From positions 310,001 through 374,000 of the forward strand of contig JAOSKK010000023.1 in NCBI GenBank assembly GCA_027493615.1: a stretch of 64,000 nucleotides of DNA, given 5' to 3'. Source of the DNA: Verrucomicrobiota bacterium. GTDB lineage: Bacteria > Verrucomicrobiota > Verrucomicrobiia > Limisphaerales > J093. The notes under the pieces were generated by a model. That model was not told the DNA's origin, ran no database searches, and saw only the letters and a program-made list of their open reading frames with translations. Both the position numbers and the translations under genes were made by a program. Below, one piece after another: positions 53,709-63,400 of the stretch (position 1 is the first letter of the stretch; each line of letters begins with the position of its first letter).

Positions 53709-54680
53709 TTACCAGCACTTGGGCAGCACCTCCTGGCCTGAGTTTGTGATGGGTACCGTTTCGAGACGGGCCGTGATCGCGTCACCGTCAAGGCCATAGT
53801 ACTCGCTGAACCTGCGGGCGTAGATGTCACGGTAGACGCGGCGAAGGTATCCCGTGGTGCGTTCGCTCGCTTCTTCGATGCCCTGGGATTCGCGCGCCAC
53901 GGACTCCGGCGTTGGAGGTTCTCCGGCCAGCGCCCGAAGCTCGTGGTTGATCATGCCCAGGGTATCGCGATCCAGTTTCTCCCATTCGCGGAACATCTGC
54001 GCACAGATCGAGTAGCCACAGGCATCGGCAAACAGGGGGCTGTCGAGAGCCTGATCGGCCGGGACCCACTCGCTCAGGGCCGTCAGCACATTCGAATAGC
54101 CCTGGATATGCGAGTTGAGGAGGCGCAAATAATTCTGACGCATGCGGTGCAGACCCTCTGACTCGGAGAGTGATTCGTACGACCGGTTGGAGGGCACCCG
54201 GGGTCTGGGATGCCCGCTGTCGAAGTAATCCACAAGCCGCTCATAGGCGGGAAGCGCTTCATCGCAAGCCAAGGCCGGATCCTCGTACGACGCCACCACC
54301 CAGTCTTCACAGAACAGGACCTTCTGGAGTCCGGTCACCTGGTCACGTAGGCTGTCGCGACGCAGCACGTCGGCCGTTCGCTGGACGTACTCGGCCTGGT
54401 TGTAGGCTTGTTCGAGTCGTGCCCGGGTCTGCGGCGCCAAACCGGGAACCGGCCGACCCAGGAGCACCGCCACGGGGTCGGCCTCCGCCAAGGCCGGCGG
54501 CAGGGGGCGACGGTCTCTCTCCAGTGAACGACGAGCCAGGGCGGAGCGCCGTTCGGAGGACACCGGTCCCGGAGGCACGAAGGTGTCGCCGTGGGTTGTG
54601 GGACCCCTCTTCCAGGCCACCCACGTCAGTGCGGAAGCGACCCCGGCGAGAATCGAAAGGAGGGTCTTGGAAACTCTCAT
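53709..54680 (-). CDS. unknown exported or membrane-anchored protein
   Basis: 323 residues from ATG 54680. An N-terminal hydrophobic segment (SKTLLSILAGVASALTWVAW) is a signal or anchor. The rest is soluble and mainly helical: LEQAYNQAEYVQRTADVLRR, QKVLFCEDWVVASYEDPAL, HRMRQNYLRLLNSHIQGYSN and YLRRVYRDIYARRFSEYYGL. No family, metal or catalytic motif recognised. Follows the next gene upstream by 26 bases on the same strand, so the two are likely co-expressed. Codon use looks slightly less GC-biased than neighbours. Confidence 0.7.
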   Translation of the reverse strand: MRVSKTLLSILAGVASALTWVAWKRGPTTHGDTFVPPGPVSSERRSALARRSLERDRRPLPPALAEADPVAVLLGRPVPGLAPQTRARLEQAYNQAEYVQRTADVLRRDSLRDQVTGLQKVLFCEDWVVASYEDPALACDEALPAYERLVDYFDSGHPRPRVPSNRSYESLSESEGLHRMRQNYLRLLNSHIQGYSNVLTALSEWVPADQALDSPLFADACGYSICAQMFREWEKLDRDTLGMINHELRALAGEPPTPESVARESQGIEEASERTTGYLRRVYRDIYARRFSEYYGLDGDAITARLETVPITNSGQEVLPKCW

Positions 54681-54706
54681 GTGGTCTGGCCGATGGCAGC
54701 TCATCA

Positions 54707-55378
54707 TCACCATTGGTACCACTTACCCACCCAGCAGAGGAAACCCCAGGCATAGCTGCGCTGGACAACCGGCATCTTCGTGTAAGTCCAACCGGTGTTC
54801 CGCAGCAGGATCTCGTAGGAGCGCGTCGTCTGCGAGGTGCCGGGATCGGGGGCGCAGTTCTCGCTCAGCGTTGTCGTCTGGGCCTTGAGGAATGCGGGGT
54901 ACGGTTCGTCCGGCGGGAACAGACCACTTCGACTCACCGAGGCGACCCACACCATCAGCGCGAAATCCTCGACCACATTGTACACGAACCTGCCATCCTC
55001 ACTCATGGCACATCGCTTGTTGTGGCGACGTACGTCCTGGAGCGGGAACATGGTCTGGTTCAGCGTGGTCCAGCCGGTCGCCTGGTCCCAGGATTCGGTA
55101 TTGTACTTGTAATCGTTCGTCCAGAAGTTGTACGTGGCGCGACGCCGACTTCCGAACCGGACTCCCCCATAGGTGCCGTACGTGCAGCCGAACCAAGTGT
55201 GCAACCGATACGCCGGCACAACCGTCGTTCGCCCCATGATCGCTCCACCGAATTGCGATAGAGCGACGAGATCGCTGACGATGCCCAGGACCGTGCCCAC
55301 CTCAGCGCGGGTCGGGAGGTTGGAACTCACCAGAAGCGAAGCGGCAAGGAGCCTGGATGCGAGTGTTCGTGCTTTCAT
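54707..55378 (-). CDS. unknown secreted protein paired with downstream gene
   Basis: 223 residues from ATG 55378, preceded by GTGAAAGG as a possible ribosome site. A signal peptide (ASRLLAASLLVSSNLPTRAE) precedes a Trp/Tyr/Thr-rich domain: LHTWFGCTYGTYGGVRFGS, TNDYKYNTESWDQATGWTTL and GWTYTKMPVVQRSYAWGFL. Cysteines near TWFGC, KRC, ENC and FLC may form disulfides. No homologous family recognised. Unusual for this window in its aromatic content. Confidence 0.7.
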   Translation of the reverse strand: MKARTLASRLLAASLLVSSNLPTRAEVGTVLGIVSDLVALSQFGGAIMGRTTVVPAYRLHTWFGCTYGTYGGVRFGSRRRATYNFWTNDYKYNTESWDQATGWTTLNQTMFPLQDVRRHNKRCAMSEDGRFVYNVVEDFALMVWVASVSRSGLFPPDEPYPAFLKAQTTTLSENCAPDPGTSQTTRSYEILLRNTGWTYTKMPVVQRSYAWGFLCWVGKWYQW

Positions 55379-55583
55379 ACGCCTTTCACCTACCAGGTGC
55401 CGGCGCCACGGTCCACGGCAAGTCCGGGCAAGACGTGGCAGAACACGGAAGAGCGGCCCTCGGGGCACTCCAATTCCCCGTTTCCGCGCCGCGGCCCGGC
55501 TTTCGCCAGGCTTCAGGTAGCGAGGAGCCATGCCGGCGCTCCGCGGCCCGGCCCGTCGGCCGGAAGCGTGGAAGCCGATCAGT

Positions 55584-56303
55584 TCACCACACCAGCACGG
55601 TGAGCTGCTTGGGACCGTGGGCACCGAGGACCAGTATGCGCTCGATGTCGCCCGTGCGGCTGGGACCGGTGATGAAGGAAATCATGCTCGGGTACCGCTG
55701 GCGGTACTTCTCCTGGAGCCGGCGGAAGGCCTCTGGGAGATCCGACACCAGTTGCTCGCGCCGGGCCAGCACCACGTGGTGCGGCGGCAGCACGGAGAGC
55801 GCGCGGCCGCCGGCACTGGCGCTGGTCACCAGGACGCTGCCCGTCTGCGCCACGAGCAAGTCGCACGCGGTGATGCCCACGTCGCATCGCTCGAGTTCAA
55901 GCGGGTCGTAGCCACCCTCCGTCCACAGCACGGGCAGACCGAGGGATTCAGCAACCCGCGTCGTCAACGGGTCTCGGTGCGAGGCGACGCGTTGCCAGCC
56001 CTGGGCGTCCCGCAGCGCGCCCAGCAGGATGTCCGCGCCCGCCTCCAGTTCCAGCACGTGGAAATCGGTGCGCAACTCCTTCGAGGCAGCGGCAAAGGCG
56101 GCAGCCAGTTCGTCGAAGCCCGCACCCACTCGCGGCAGCCAACGCGCGAAGCCATCCGTGGACTTGCCCGCGGCGCGGTCACGTGAAGCCGGCGTGGGGG
56201 CCGCCGCTGAGGACATCGGCGGGGTGGGATGGGAGCCAGGTCGGGTGGCTGCCACCCGCAGGGCCTCGCGGATGCGCCCCAGGATTGCGTTTCGTTCACT
56301 CAT
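55584..56303 (-). CDS. lutC: LutC-like LUD-domain protein
   Basis: 239 residues, intact. N-terminus SERNAILGRIREALRVAA and a LUD/YkgG fold: VGITACDLLVAQTGSVLV, LSVLPPHHVVLARREQLV, SMISFITGPSRTGDIERIL and the end VLGAHGPKQLTVLVW. In characterised bacteria LutABC together oxidise L-lactate, with LutC as the small subunit. Its ATG overlaps the end of lutB by four bases. Confidence 0.92.
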   Translation of the reverse strand: MSERNAILGRIREALRVAATRPGSHPTPPMSSAAAPTPASRDRAAGKSTDGFARWLPRVGAGFDELAAAFAAASKELRTDFHVLELEAGADILLGALRDAQGWQRVASHRDPLTTRVAESLGLPVLWTEGGYDPLELERCDVGITACDLLVAQTGSVLVTSASAGGRALSVLPPHHVVLARREQLVSDLPEAFRRLQEKYRQRYPSMISFITGPSRTGDIERILVLGAHGPKQLTVLVW

Positions 56304-57841
56304 GCGCCATGCCTCCCGTCATCGCTACGCCTGGGTCGTTCCTCGGGGATTCGTGACTCGTGACTCGTGACTCGTGACCCTTGGTTCTTGGTCCCTGGTC
56401 CTTGGTCCTTAGTCCTGCGTCCCGTGCTCCCGTGGTCCGTCGTCCCCCGCCCCCTTTCCCGCCACCACGCCTTGAAGCTCTGCCCAGCCAGAGCCGGGGC
56501 TTCGCGCGACTGGGTCCAGACGTAGGCAGGATCCAGCTTGGTTCCCTTGACCAGTCCGTGGAACTTCTGGCCCACGCGACCCAGTGCGAGGGAGAGCCGC
56601 CAGAGCCAGGGCGTGTTGACGAGCAGGGCAAAGCCGCGGAAGGCGAGCTTCTCCCACCACACGGGCTTTGCGGCCCGCGCCGTCCGGCGGTGCTGCAGCA
56701 GGTGATGGTGGAGGTCGATCTTGACCGGGCACACCTCGGAGCAGGCGCCGCAGAGCGACGAGGCGAACGGCAGATGTTTCCACTCCTGCAGCCCGCGCAG
56801 GTGGGGGGTGATGACGGAGCCGATGGGGCCGGGATACGTGGTGCCGTAGGTCTGGCCGCCGACATTGCGGAAGATGGGACAGACGTTGAGGCACGCCCCG
56901 CACCGGATGCAGTGCAGCGCGTCGCGTTGTTCGGCGTCGGCCAGCAGCGCCGTGCGCTGGTTGTCGAGCAACACCACGTGGAATTCCTCGGGTCCGTCGG
57001 CTTCCCCGGGCTGGCGCGGGCCGCCGTAGAGGGTGTTGTAGCCCGAAAGGAGCTGGCCCGCCCCGGCCGTCGCCAGCATGGGAAGGAACAAGGCCAGGTC
57101 GGCGAGGGATGGCACGATCTTCTCGATCCCCACCAGGGTGATCATGGTCCTGGGCAGGGCGGCGGTGAGACGGGCGTTGCCCTCGTTTTCGGTGACCGAG
57201 ATCATGCCGGTCTCAGCGACGGCGAAGTTGGCGCCGGTGATGCCGACGTCGGCGGCGACGTACTCCTGCCTTAGGACGCGGCGCGCCACCATGGTGAGGA
57301 CCTCGGGGTTGTCCGACGGCGCGTCGCCCAGCTTGCGCTCGAAGAGGTCCTTGATCTCGCCCCGGGTGAGGTGCATCGCGGGGAAGACGATGTGGTAGGG
57401 GGCCTCGTCACGGAGTTGTACGATGAACTCGCCGAGGTCGGATTCCACCACCTTGAACCCGGCCTGCTCGAGGGCGTGGTTCAGGTGGATCTCCTCGGCG
57501 GTCATGGCTTTGGACTTGACGATCCGCCGGGCCCGACGGTCGCGACAGATGCCGACGATGATCTGGCGCGCTTCTTCGGCCGTGGAGGCCCAGTGGACCT
57601 TCGTGCCGCGCGCCTCGATCCGCGCGACAAACTGCTCCAGGTAGCGGTCCAGATGGTTGATCGCCTCGAACTTGATGTCCGCCGCGGCCTGGCGCGCGCC
57701 TTCCCAATCCTGAAAGCGCGCCTTCATCTCGTCGCGCTTGACCTCGTACTTGCCCAGCGCGGTCTGGATCAGACTCCGGTGACGGAGGTCGGCGGCGAGC
57801 GTCCTGGCGGCGGCCTTGAACTGGGTGGCGGGAGCGGTCAT
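56300..57841 (-). CDS. lutB: LutB-like iron-sulfur protein with repeat-derived tail
   Basis: 513 residues. The LUD domain (AMTAEEIHLNHALEQAGFKV, DVGITGANFAVAETGMISV) is followed by 4Fe-4S motifs CIRCGACLNVCP and CGACSEVCP and the conserved DLHHHLL. Natural homologues end soon after QSFKAWWRER. Here about 40 more codons (TGRRTKDQGP..SRVTSHESR) are read from 7-base tandem repeats at 56351-56413. The family works with LutA and LutC in lactate oxidation. It is separated from the lutA stop by 76 bases. Confidence 0.92.
   Translation of the reverse strand: MTAPATQFKAAARTLAADLRHRSLIQTALGKYEVKRDEMKARFQDWEGARQAAADIKFEAINHLDRYLEQFVARIEARGTKVHWASTAEEARQIIVGICRDRRARRIVKSKAMTAEEIHLNHALEQAGFKVVESDLGEFIVQLRDEAPYHIVFPAMHLTRGEIKDLFERKLGDAPSDNPEVLTMVARRVLRQEYVAADVGITGANFAVAETGMISVTENEGNARLTAALPRTMITLVGIEKIVPSLADLALFLPMLATAGAGQLLSGYNTLYGGPRQPGEADGPEEFHVVLLDNQRTALLADAEQRDALHCIRCGACLNVCPIFRNVGGQTYGTTYPGPIGSVITPHLRGLQEWKHLPFASSLCGACSEVCPVKIDLHHHLLQHRRTARAAKPVWWEKLAFRGFALLVNTPWLWRLSLALGRVGQKFHGLVKGTKLDPAYVWTQSREAPALAGQSFKAWWRERGRGTTDHGSTGRRTKDQGPGTKNQGSRVTSHESRIPEERPRRSDDGRHGA
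56351..56413. repeat. 7-base tandem repeats in the 3' end of lutB
   Basis: Four exact TCGTGAC units (56351-56378) followed by about five imperfect CCTTGGT-type units (56379-56413). The unit is not a multiple of three, so gain or loss of one copy would change the LutB C-terminus and its stop position relative to the lutC start. Confidence 0.92.
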
Positions 57842-57917
57842 GGAGGAACGAGGCGGGGTGGCGCAGGTGCGACGTTTGGCAGTGCGTGATCGAGGTCTGA
57901 ATCTCGGTCTCCCGGGC

Positions 57918-58631
57918 TCATGCGGCGGCCAACACTTCCGCGAGGTGAACGGTCTTGAGCGGGAGCTTCTGCCGGTCGATCAGACCTTGCACGTGCATGA
58001 GGCAGCTTGAGTCGCAGGACACGATATACTCGGCGCCGGTCGCCAGCGCCTCGGTGCATTTCACCTCGCCCATCGCGGTCGAGATCATCGGGAACTTGGC
58101 GGAGAAGGTGCCGCCGAAGCCGCAACAGACGACCTGCTTCATCTCGATCAGCTCGAGGTCCCGGACCCCGGCCAGGAGCTGGCGGGGAGCGCGGTGGATG
58201 TGCATCTCGCGCAGGCTGTGGCAGCCGTCGTGGTAAGTGACCTTATGCGGGAACCGCGCGCCCACGTCCGTCACGCCCAGCTTCTCGACCAGGAACTCGG
58301 CGAACTCGAATACCTTTGGCGCGAGCGCCCGCGCCGCCGCTTCATGCGGGGTGCCGGCAAGGAGTTCCGGATAAAACCGACGCAGCATCGCGCCACAGGA
58401 ACCGCTCGGAATGAGCACCGTCTCGGCGTCCCGCAGCTTGTCGAGCACCCGGACCGCGACAGGACGGGCCTCGAGCCAGCAACCCGAGTTGAACGCCGGT
58501 TGGCCGCAGCAGTTGAGATCCTCGGCCACCTCGACCTGGTGCCCGAGGTGCTCGAGGATACGCACGGTCGCCACGGCCACTTGCGGGTACAGGGCATCGA
58601 CGAAGCAGGGGACAAACAGCGTGAGCTTCAT
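57918..58631 (-). CDS. lutA: LutA-like CCG-motif protein
   Basis: 237 residues, intact. Two CCG cysteine-rich domains: DLNCCGQPAFNSGCW with upstream VPCFVD, and QVVCCGFGGTFS with upstream YHDGCHSLR and downstream CDSSCLMH. These bind a non-cubane iron-sulfur cluster or serve in electron transfer in the glycolate or lactate oxidase and heterodisulfide reductase families. ATG overlaps the stop of the tiny membrane gene (ATGA). Confidence 0.93.
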   Translation of the reverse strand: MKLTLFVPCFVDALYPQVAVATVRILEHLGHQVEVAEDLNCCGQPAFNSGCWLEARPVAVRVLDKLRDAETVLIPSGSCGAMLRRFYPELLAGTPHEAAARALAPKVFEFAEFLVEKLGVTDVGARFPHKVTYHDGCHSLREMHIHRAPRQLLAGVRDLELIEMKQVVCCGFGGTFSAKFPMISTAMGEVKCTEALATGAEYIVSCDSSCLMHVQGLIDRQKLPLKTVHLAEVLAAA

Positions 58632-58796
58632 CGACCACCTTTCATCCAGAAGGGCGCGCTGGCGAACCACACCACCGCGGCGACCAGCATCGTCGCTTTC
58701 ATCGGGCCTTCGGCCAGCACCTGCAGCGCGTGGAGCAGCGGGGGCGAGGGTGGCCACCAGGGCCAGCGGAGCGAGGACTTTGGCGGCGGCATTCAT
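58628..58796 (-). CDS. tiny membrane protein between permease and lutA, frameshifted
   Basis: About 56 residues. ATG at 58796 overlaps the permease stop by four bases, and its stop overlaps the lutA ATG. It reads NAAAKVLAPLALVATLAP; one fewer C near 58745 gives PLLHALQVLAEGPMKATMLV then AAVVWFASAPFWMKGGR. Two hydrophobic segments. Too short for standard ORF calling but strictly embedded in the operon. Possibly a small subunit of the permease. Confidence 0.65.
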
Positions 58797-60181
58797 GGAG
58801 CGAGCGTGGAGGTTCGGTTCAGCAGCCGGGTGAAGACGATGTAAAGCGCCCCGCAGGCCAGCCAGGTCGGCAAGGGCAGGAAGAAGGAGTTCACGCCGTG
58901 CGCGCGATAGAAATACATCGCCACGATGACCGGGATCGCCCAGGCAAGCAGCACCGCCACGTTGAAACTGGTGCCCGTCCGCACCGCGTATTCGGCCGGA
59001 ATCCCGACGCGGCGCGCCAGGTAATGGTCCACCACGATCACGGCCCCTACCGGACAGAGGATCGTCCCGTAGATGCCCACGAAATCGAGGAGCTTCATCG
59101 CCACGGCCGGAAAGACGCTCGCCAGCGTGCATACGATGCCCGCGATCAGCGTGCCCGCCACGCGCGACATCTTCGGGAACATCCCCTGAAACGCCAGACC
59201 GGCCCGGTAGATCGTCGGATTCGCCGTCGTCCAGCCGGCGATGATCACGCAGAGCAGGCCGGCCCAACCCACGGCGTCCCAGACCATCGGCCCGGGCGGC
59301 ACGCCCCGCGTGGGGTCCGCACCCTTGTCGCGCACCCAGTACACCAGCAGCAGGGCGGCGCAGATCCAGGCCACGTAATGGCCGAGGTACATGCCGGCTG
59401 CCGACGCCCACCCGTAGCTGGGTTTGCGGGCAAAGCGGAAGATGCTCAGATCGGACATCCCCAGGTTCATGGCCGCGTTGCAGAACCACGAGAAGCAGAC
59501 CACGCCCCAGAAGCCGATCTTCGGCGTCGAACCCGCGGCGGGCTTCATCACTTCGAAAAGGTTGGCCGTGCCCAACCGGGTCAGCATCACAACGCCGCAC
59601 GCCACAAAGACCAGGAACATCCACGGTGCCGCCACGTGGCCCACGCGCGCCACGAACCCGTAGCCGCGGACCGCCACGAAGGTCATGGCGGCGCCGATCA
59701 CCACACACACCAGCACCCAGACCACCCCCGTGGGCCAGGTGTCGCCGAACGAGGGCATCTGAATGCGGTCGCCAAACGGCACGCCCACGGCCGTGGCCGA
59801 GACCGTGACCATCGCCCCGGCCAGGAAGCAGAACAGGACACCATTGAAGAAGTTGTAGAGAGTGACCAGCTTCCGCCCGGTGATGCGCTCCAGTTGGTAG
59901 TAGAGCGTCAGGCGGCGTTGCGTCGCAATCTCCGCGGTGAGAAACCGCCACGTCAGCACCGCAAGCAGGTTGCCCAGCAAGAGGCCGAAGATGAGATCGA
60001 ACGCGCTGGCGCCCCAGGCCACAAACAGCGGCCCGATCATGAACTCGGTGCCGGCGGTGTGTTCCCCGGCGTACATCCCCCAGAAGGCCGAGGCCCCCTT
60101 CTGCGCTGGCGGGGGCACGGGCTGGCGCTCGAACTCGTCGCCCGCATGGGCGGGCGGTTCCGTGGAGACAACTTCGGTCAT
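58793..60181 (-). CDS. NCS1-family nucleobase/cation symporter-like permease
   Basis: 462 residues with about 12 membrane helices. NCS1 features: AGEHTAGTEFMIGPLFVAWG at the start, GVVCFSWFCNAAMNLGMSDL in the centre (substrate-site region), YGWASAAGMYLGHYVAWICA, and GTILCPVGAVIVVDHYLARR. NCS1 proteins import cytosine, allantoin, hydantoins or related compounds with Na+ or H+. It is the first gene of the operon with lutABC, so the substrate may feed that oxidase; no purine- or pyrimidine-degradation genes are beside it. Confidence 0.88.
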   Translation of the reverse strand: MTEVVSTEPPAHAGDEFERQPVPPPAQKGASAFWGMYAGEHTAGTEFMIGPLFVAWGASAFDLIFGLLLGNLLAVLTWRFLTAEIATQRRLTLYYQLERITGRKLVTLYNFFNGVLFCFLAGAMVTVSATAVGVPFGDRIQMPSFGDTWPTGVVWVLVCVVIGAAMTFVAVRGYGFVARVGHVAAPWMFLVFVACGVVMLTRLGTANLFEVMKPAAGSTPKIGFWGVVCFSWFCNAAMNLGMSDLSIFRFARKPSYGWASAAGMYLGHYVAWICAALLLVYWVRDKGADPTRGVPPGPMVWDAVGWAGLLCVIIAGWTTANPTIYRAGLAFQGMFPKMSRVAGTLIAGIVCTLASVFPAVAMKLLDFVGIYGTILCPVGAVIVVDHYLARRVGIPAEYAVRTGTSFNVAVLLAWAIPVIVAMYFYRAHGVNSFFLPLPTWLACGALYIVFTRLLNRTSTLAP

Positions 60182-60290
60182 GATGGCGCCTTTCGCGATG
60201 GGGTGCCGGCCGGTCGGAGCGAGAGACTAAGGAGATTCGCGCCCGGCCGCCAGCCCGGAGAATGCGAAAGCAACCCTTCGGACAGGCGTT

Positions 60291-60415
60291 AGCCCGGAGG
60301 TCTCACCCCCGCGGTAGGCGCCGACGTGAGGAGGCGTCGTGGGCCAGCGACGATCCCTTTCGCCTCCTCACGTCGGCGCCTACAGTCGTTAAGTATTAAA
60401 TTAAGGGCTGACCCC
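60291..60415. repeat. Module D inverted pair plus AT-rich REP-like half site
   Basis: GTAGGCGCCGACGTGAGGAG.. at 60314-60336 and its perfect inverse at 60361-60383 form a 23-base stem with a 24-base spacer. Immediately right is GTTAAGTATTAAATTAAGGG then CTGACCCC (60388-60415), an AT-rich half site like the arms at 25113. Left is AGCCCGGAGGTCTCACCCCC, a cousin of the hairpin at 7279. Fills the gap between the permease and the giant secreted gene. Confidence 0.88.
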
Positions 60416-60484
60416 TCCGGAACGGGGGCAGCAAAACGGGGCCGGACTCGCTCCCGGCCCCGCGTGTTCAGGCAAACGTGCGCC

Positions 60485-63400
60485 CTATTGCCGCACCCGG
60501 TAGAACGCCTGCGCCGCCGTCATCGGCACCGTCACCGGACTCGTCGCTCCCGCCACCGGCGTCCAGGCCGCCAGGTCGCTCGAGGACTCCAGCGTCCCGC
60601 CCGTCGGTTGCCAGGACAGGATCAGGTTCCCGCCCTCCCGCTGCACCGTGAGCACCGGCGCGGTCACCGGCGGCCCACTCAGATACGCCACCGCGTTGAG
60701 GAACAGCCGGGTCCCGTCCTCCGTCAGGTCGAAGATGCCCGCCCCGTGACTGGTCAGGCCGTCGGCTTCCCGGCTGCCGCTCAGGAACACCAGGCGGCGG
60801 CCCCCAGCGTGTCCGCGGCGCCGTTGGCCAGCCTCGCTCCCGCGTCCCACTCGCCGATCACCATGCCGTTGAGGGCCGGATCGCCCGCGGTCGCGATGGT
60901 CGCCAACACGCGGCCCCCGCCCGCGACCGGATCGGTGTTGACGGAGATGCCCCGTTGGAGGCTGCCATTGAACGAGACCCGGTTGGCGTACGGGTTGACC
61001 ATCACGCCATCCTGACCCAGCGCCACGCCCTGGAAGATGGGATGGGCCGGCTCGTTCACCTTGAGGCTGACGGTGCCGGCGGTGTCGGGAATGGTGGCCC
61101 CCGTGGTGAAGCCCAGGCGGCTGTTGCGCAGGACATAGCCGCCCATGATCATCGTGGGGGCGGTCAGCCCGTTCCAGGCCAGGGTTTCGGGCGGATCCTG
61201 ATAGTCCCCGCTGGGAACCGAGCGGCTGATGATGACCAGGTCAAACGTGTTCAGCAGCGCGGTGTCCGGCGTGCCCGAGGTCAGGACGCGGGTGACGGCG
61301 TAGCCGTTGGCCGCCAGCAGTTGGGTGTAACCGGCGTCCGGCGCTGCGGTGAAACCGGCATTGGCGGCGTCGGTCGAGGGCGTGTTGTCCCCCGGATGGA
61401 AGCTGACCCAGGCGATCTTCGCACCGACATCCGGATCGTTGATGGTGGTGAACGACCACGGCAGCGTGACGCCGGCATAGCCCAGCGTGACATTGACCGT
61501 GGCGTCCGAGGGATACCGGGTCGTCGGCACGTAACGCACCGTGGTCGCGCTGCCGGCCACGGACTTCTCCGGCGTGACCGGCGCCCCGTCGAGGGCCAGC
61601 GTGACGTCGCCCGTATAGTTTTCGATGATGACTTCGATCGTGGCATCCCGGGCCACCGCGGTCGCGCCGCGACCCGGTGTGAGCGACCGGATCGAAGGCC
61701 GGGCGGGCCCGGTGTACTCGCGGTACACCTTGAGGTGGAGGGTGCGGTTGCGGTCGTTCAGGAGGGTCGAGGCGTTGCCTTCCATCTCGAGGTTGTGCAG
61801 TTCGCAATTGGCCCCGCCCTCGCCCTCAAACCACAGGAGGCGCAGGGGGTAGATGCCCGCCTGCTCGACGACGAAGTCGCAGGCCGACTGCGGCAGGTCC
61901 GCCGTGGAACCACGGCCGGCGTCGAACTGGCCGAGCACGGTGGCGACGAGGTCCTTCGGGTTGAGACCAGACGTCAGCTTGAAGCCGTCGTCACTGTTGA
62001 CACCGAACCGGTAGATGCCGGGTTGGAGTTCGACGTAGCCGACGGCCTCAGCCACGATCCAGTTCTGCTGGGCGGTGTCGCCAGGGAAGATGCCGGGGAT
62101 CTCGGTGTCGGTGAAGTGGAGGTTGGCGCTCCAGGGGTCGTTGGCCGCGGTGAAGGCCCCGGCCCCGGCGGGCGCTTGCTGGTTCCAGTTGATCACCTCG
62201 ACCTCGTGGCGGCCGTCGGGGAGCGTGCCCGTGTATGCGCCGTTGAGGTACGGCTGACCCGTGGCCGGGTCGAGGTTGGCGCGGGCCAGTTGGGCCTCGG
62301 CGGCGGCGATGGTGTTGGCGTTCCCGGGACGCGGGACGACCGCGCCGCTGCCATCCACCATCTGATACACGTCCACGGCGAAGCCAGAGGTGTTGCGGTT
62401 GATCTGGCTGGCCGGGATCGCGTAGCCCCCCTGCAGCACCGGCAGGCCGGAATAGTCCCGCACGGAGAACTGCCACGTGTGCGACGCCTGATTCGCCGGG
62501 CTGGCCGTGTCCGCGAACTGCAGCTCGACGGTGAGGGTCTGCCCGGAAGGCAGCAGTCCCGCCGGCTGGTACCTGGCGGTGGTGACGGTGCCCGACTTGG
62601 TCACGTTGGCAGCGACCTCCTGGCCGTTGACCCACAGTTTGACCGATCCCGCCGCCACGGCGGTGTCCTGGTCCGTGATTTGTGCCTGGATGGCCAAGCC
62701 GGGCCAGACGTTGGCCGCGCCCGGCAGCGGCGAGACCGACACGGTTGGCGTTTGGGGCACGCGGAGCAAGCTGTAGGACTTCACGCTCCGTGCGTTGGCC
62801 CGGTCGTTCACAAGGATCTTGGTCGGTGGCTCAGCCGTCAGGTCCACGGAGAAGAACTCGACTGCGGCGCCCCCGTCGCCTTCGTACCAGATGAGGCGGA
62901 CCGGATAGATGCCGTCCTCGGCGACGTTCACGTAGAAGAGCGTGTCGGCCACGCCGCGGCCCCCGCTGAAGACGCCCAACTCGCGGGCGGCGGGCGCACC
63001 TGGGTTGCGACCGGCCGTGACACGGAAGCCGTCATCGCTGTTCACGCCAAATTGGTGGATGCCCGCCTTGAGCTCGAGGTAGCCGACGATCTCGGCGGCG
63101 ATGTTGTCGGTGTTGTCCGGGTTCTCCGGATCGCCGCCTGGGATGCCGGGGATCGGGTCATCCGAGCCGAAGTTGCCGGCCGAGACCTGCGTGCCGTTGG
63201 GGGCGGAGTTCCTGGTTCCAGTTGATCACGGTGACCGGGTGGGTCCCGCGCGGGCCGGTGCCGGCCGTGGCGAAGTTCTGCAGCGCGTTGCCCGTCACGG
63301 GGTCGACGAGGCGTCCAGCGAGCTGGTTCTCGGCGCGCAAGGTGTTGTTGGGAAGCGTGAGGACCGGCCAGAGCGCGGAGTCACGGGCCTGCACCACCCG

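Noticed and set aside
53507..53749. 80-codon plus-strand ORF after elbB
   Set aside because: It overlaps the inverted repeat and the convergent gene's end, with no protein-like features.
60955..63225. Plus-strand 756-codon frame opposite the giant secreted gene
   Set aside because: Shadow frame without any recognisable domain; the minus strand has repeated conserved units.
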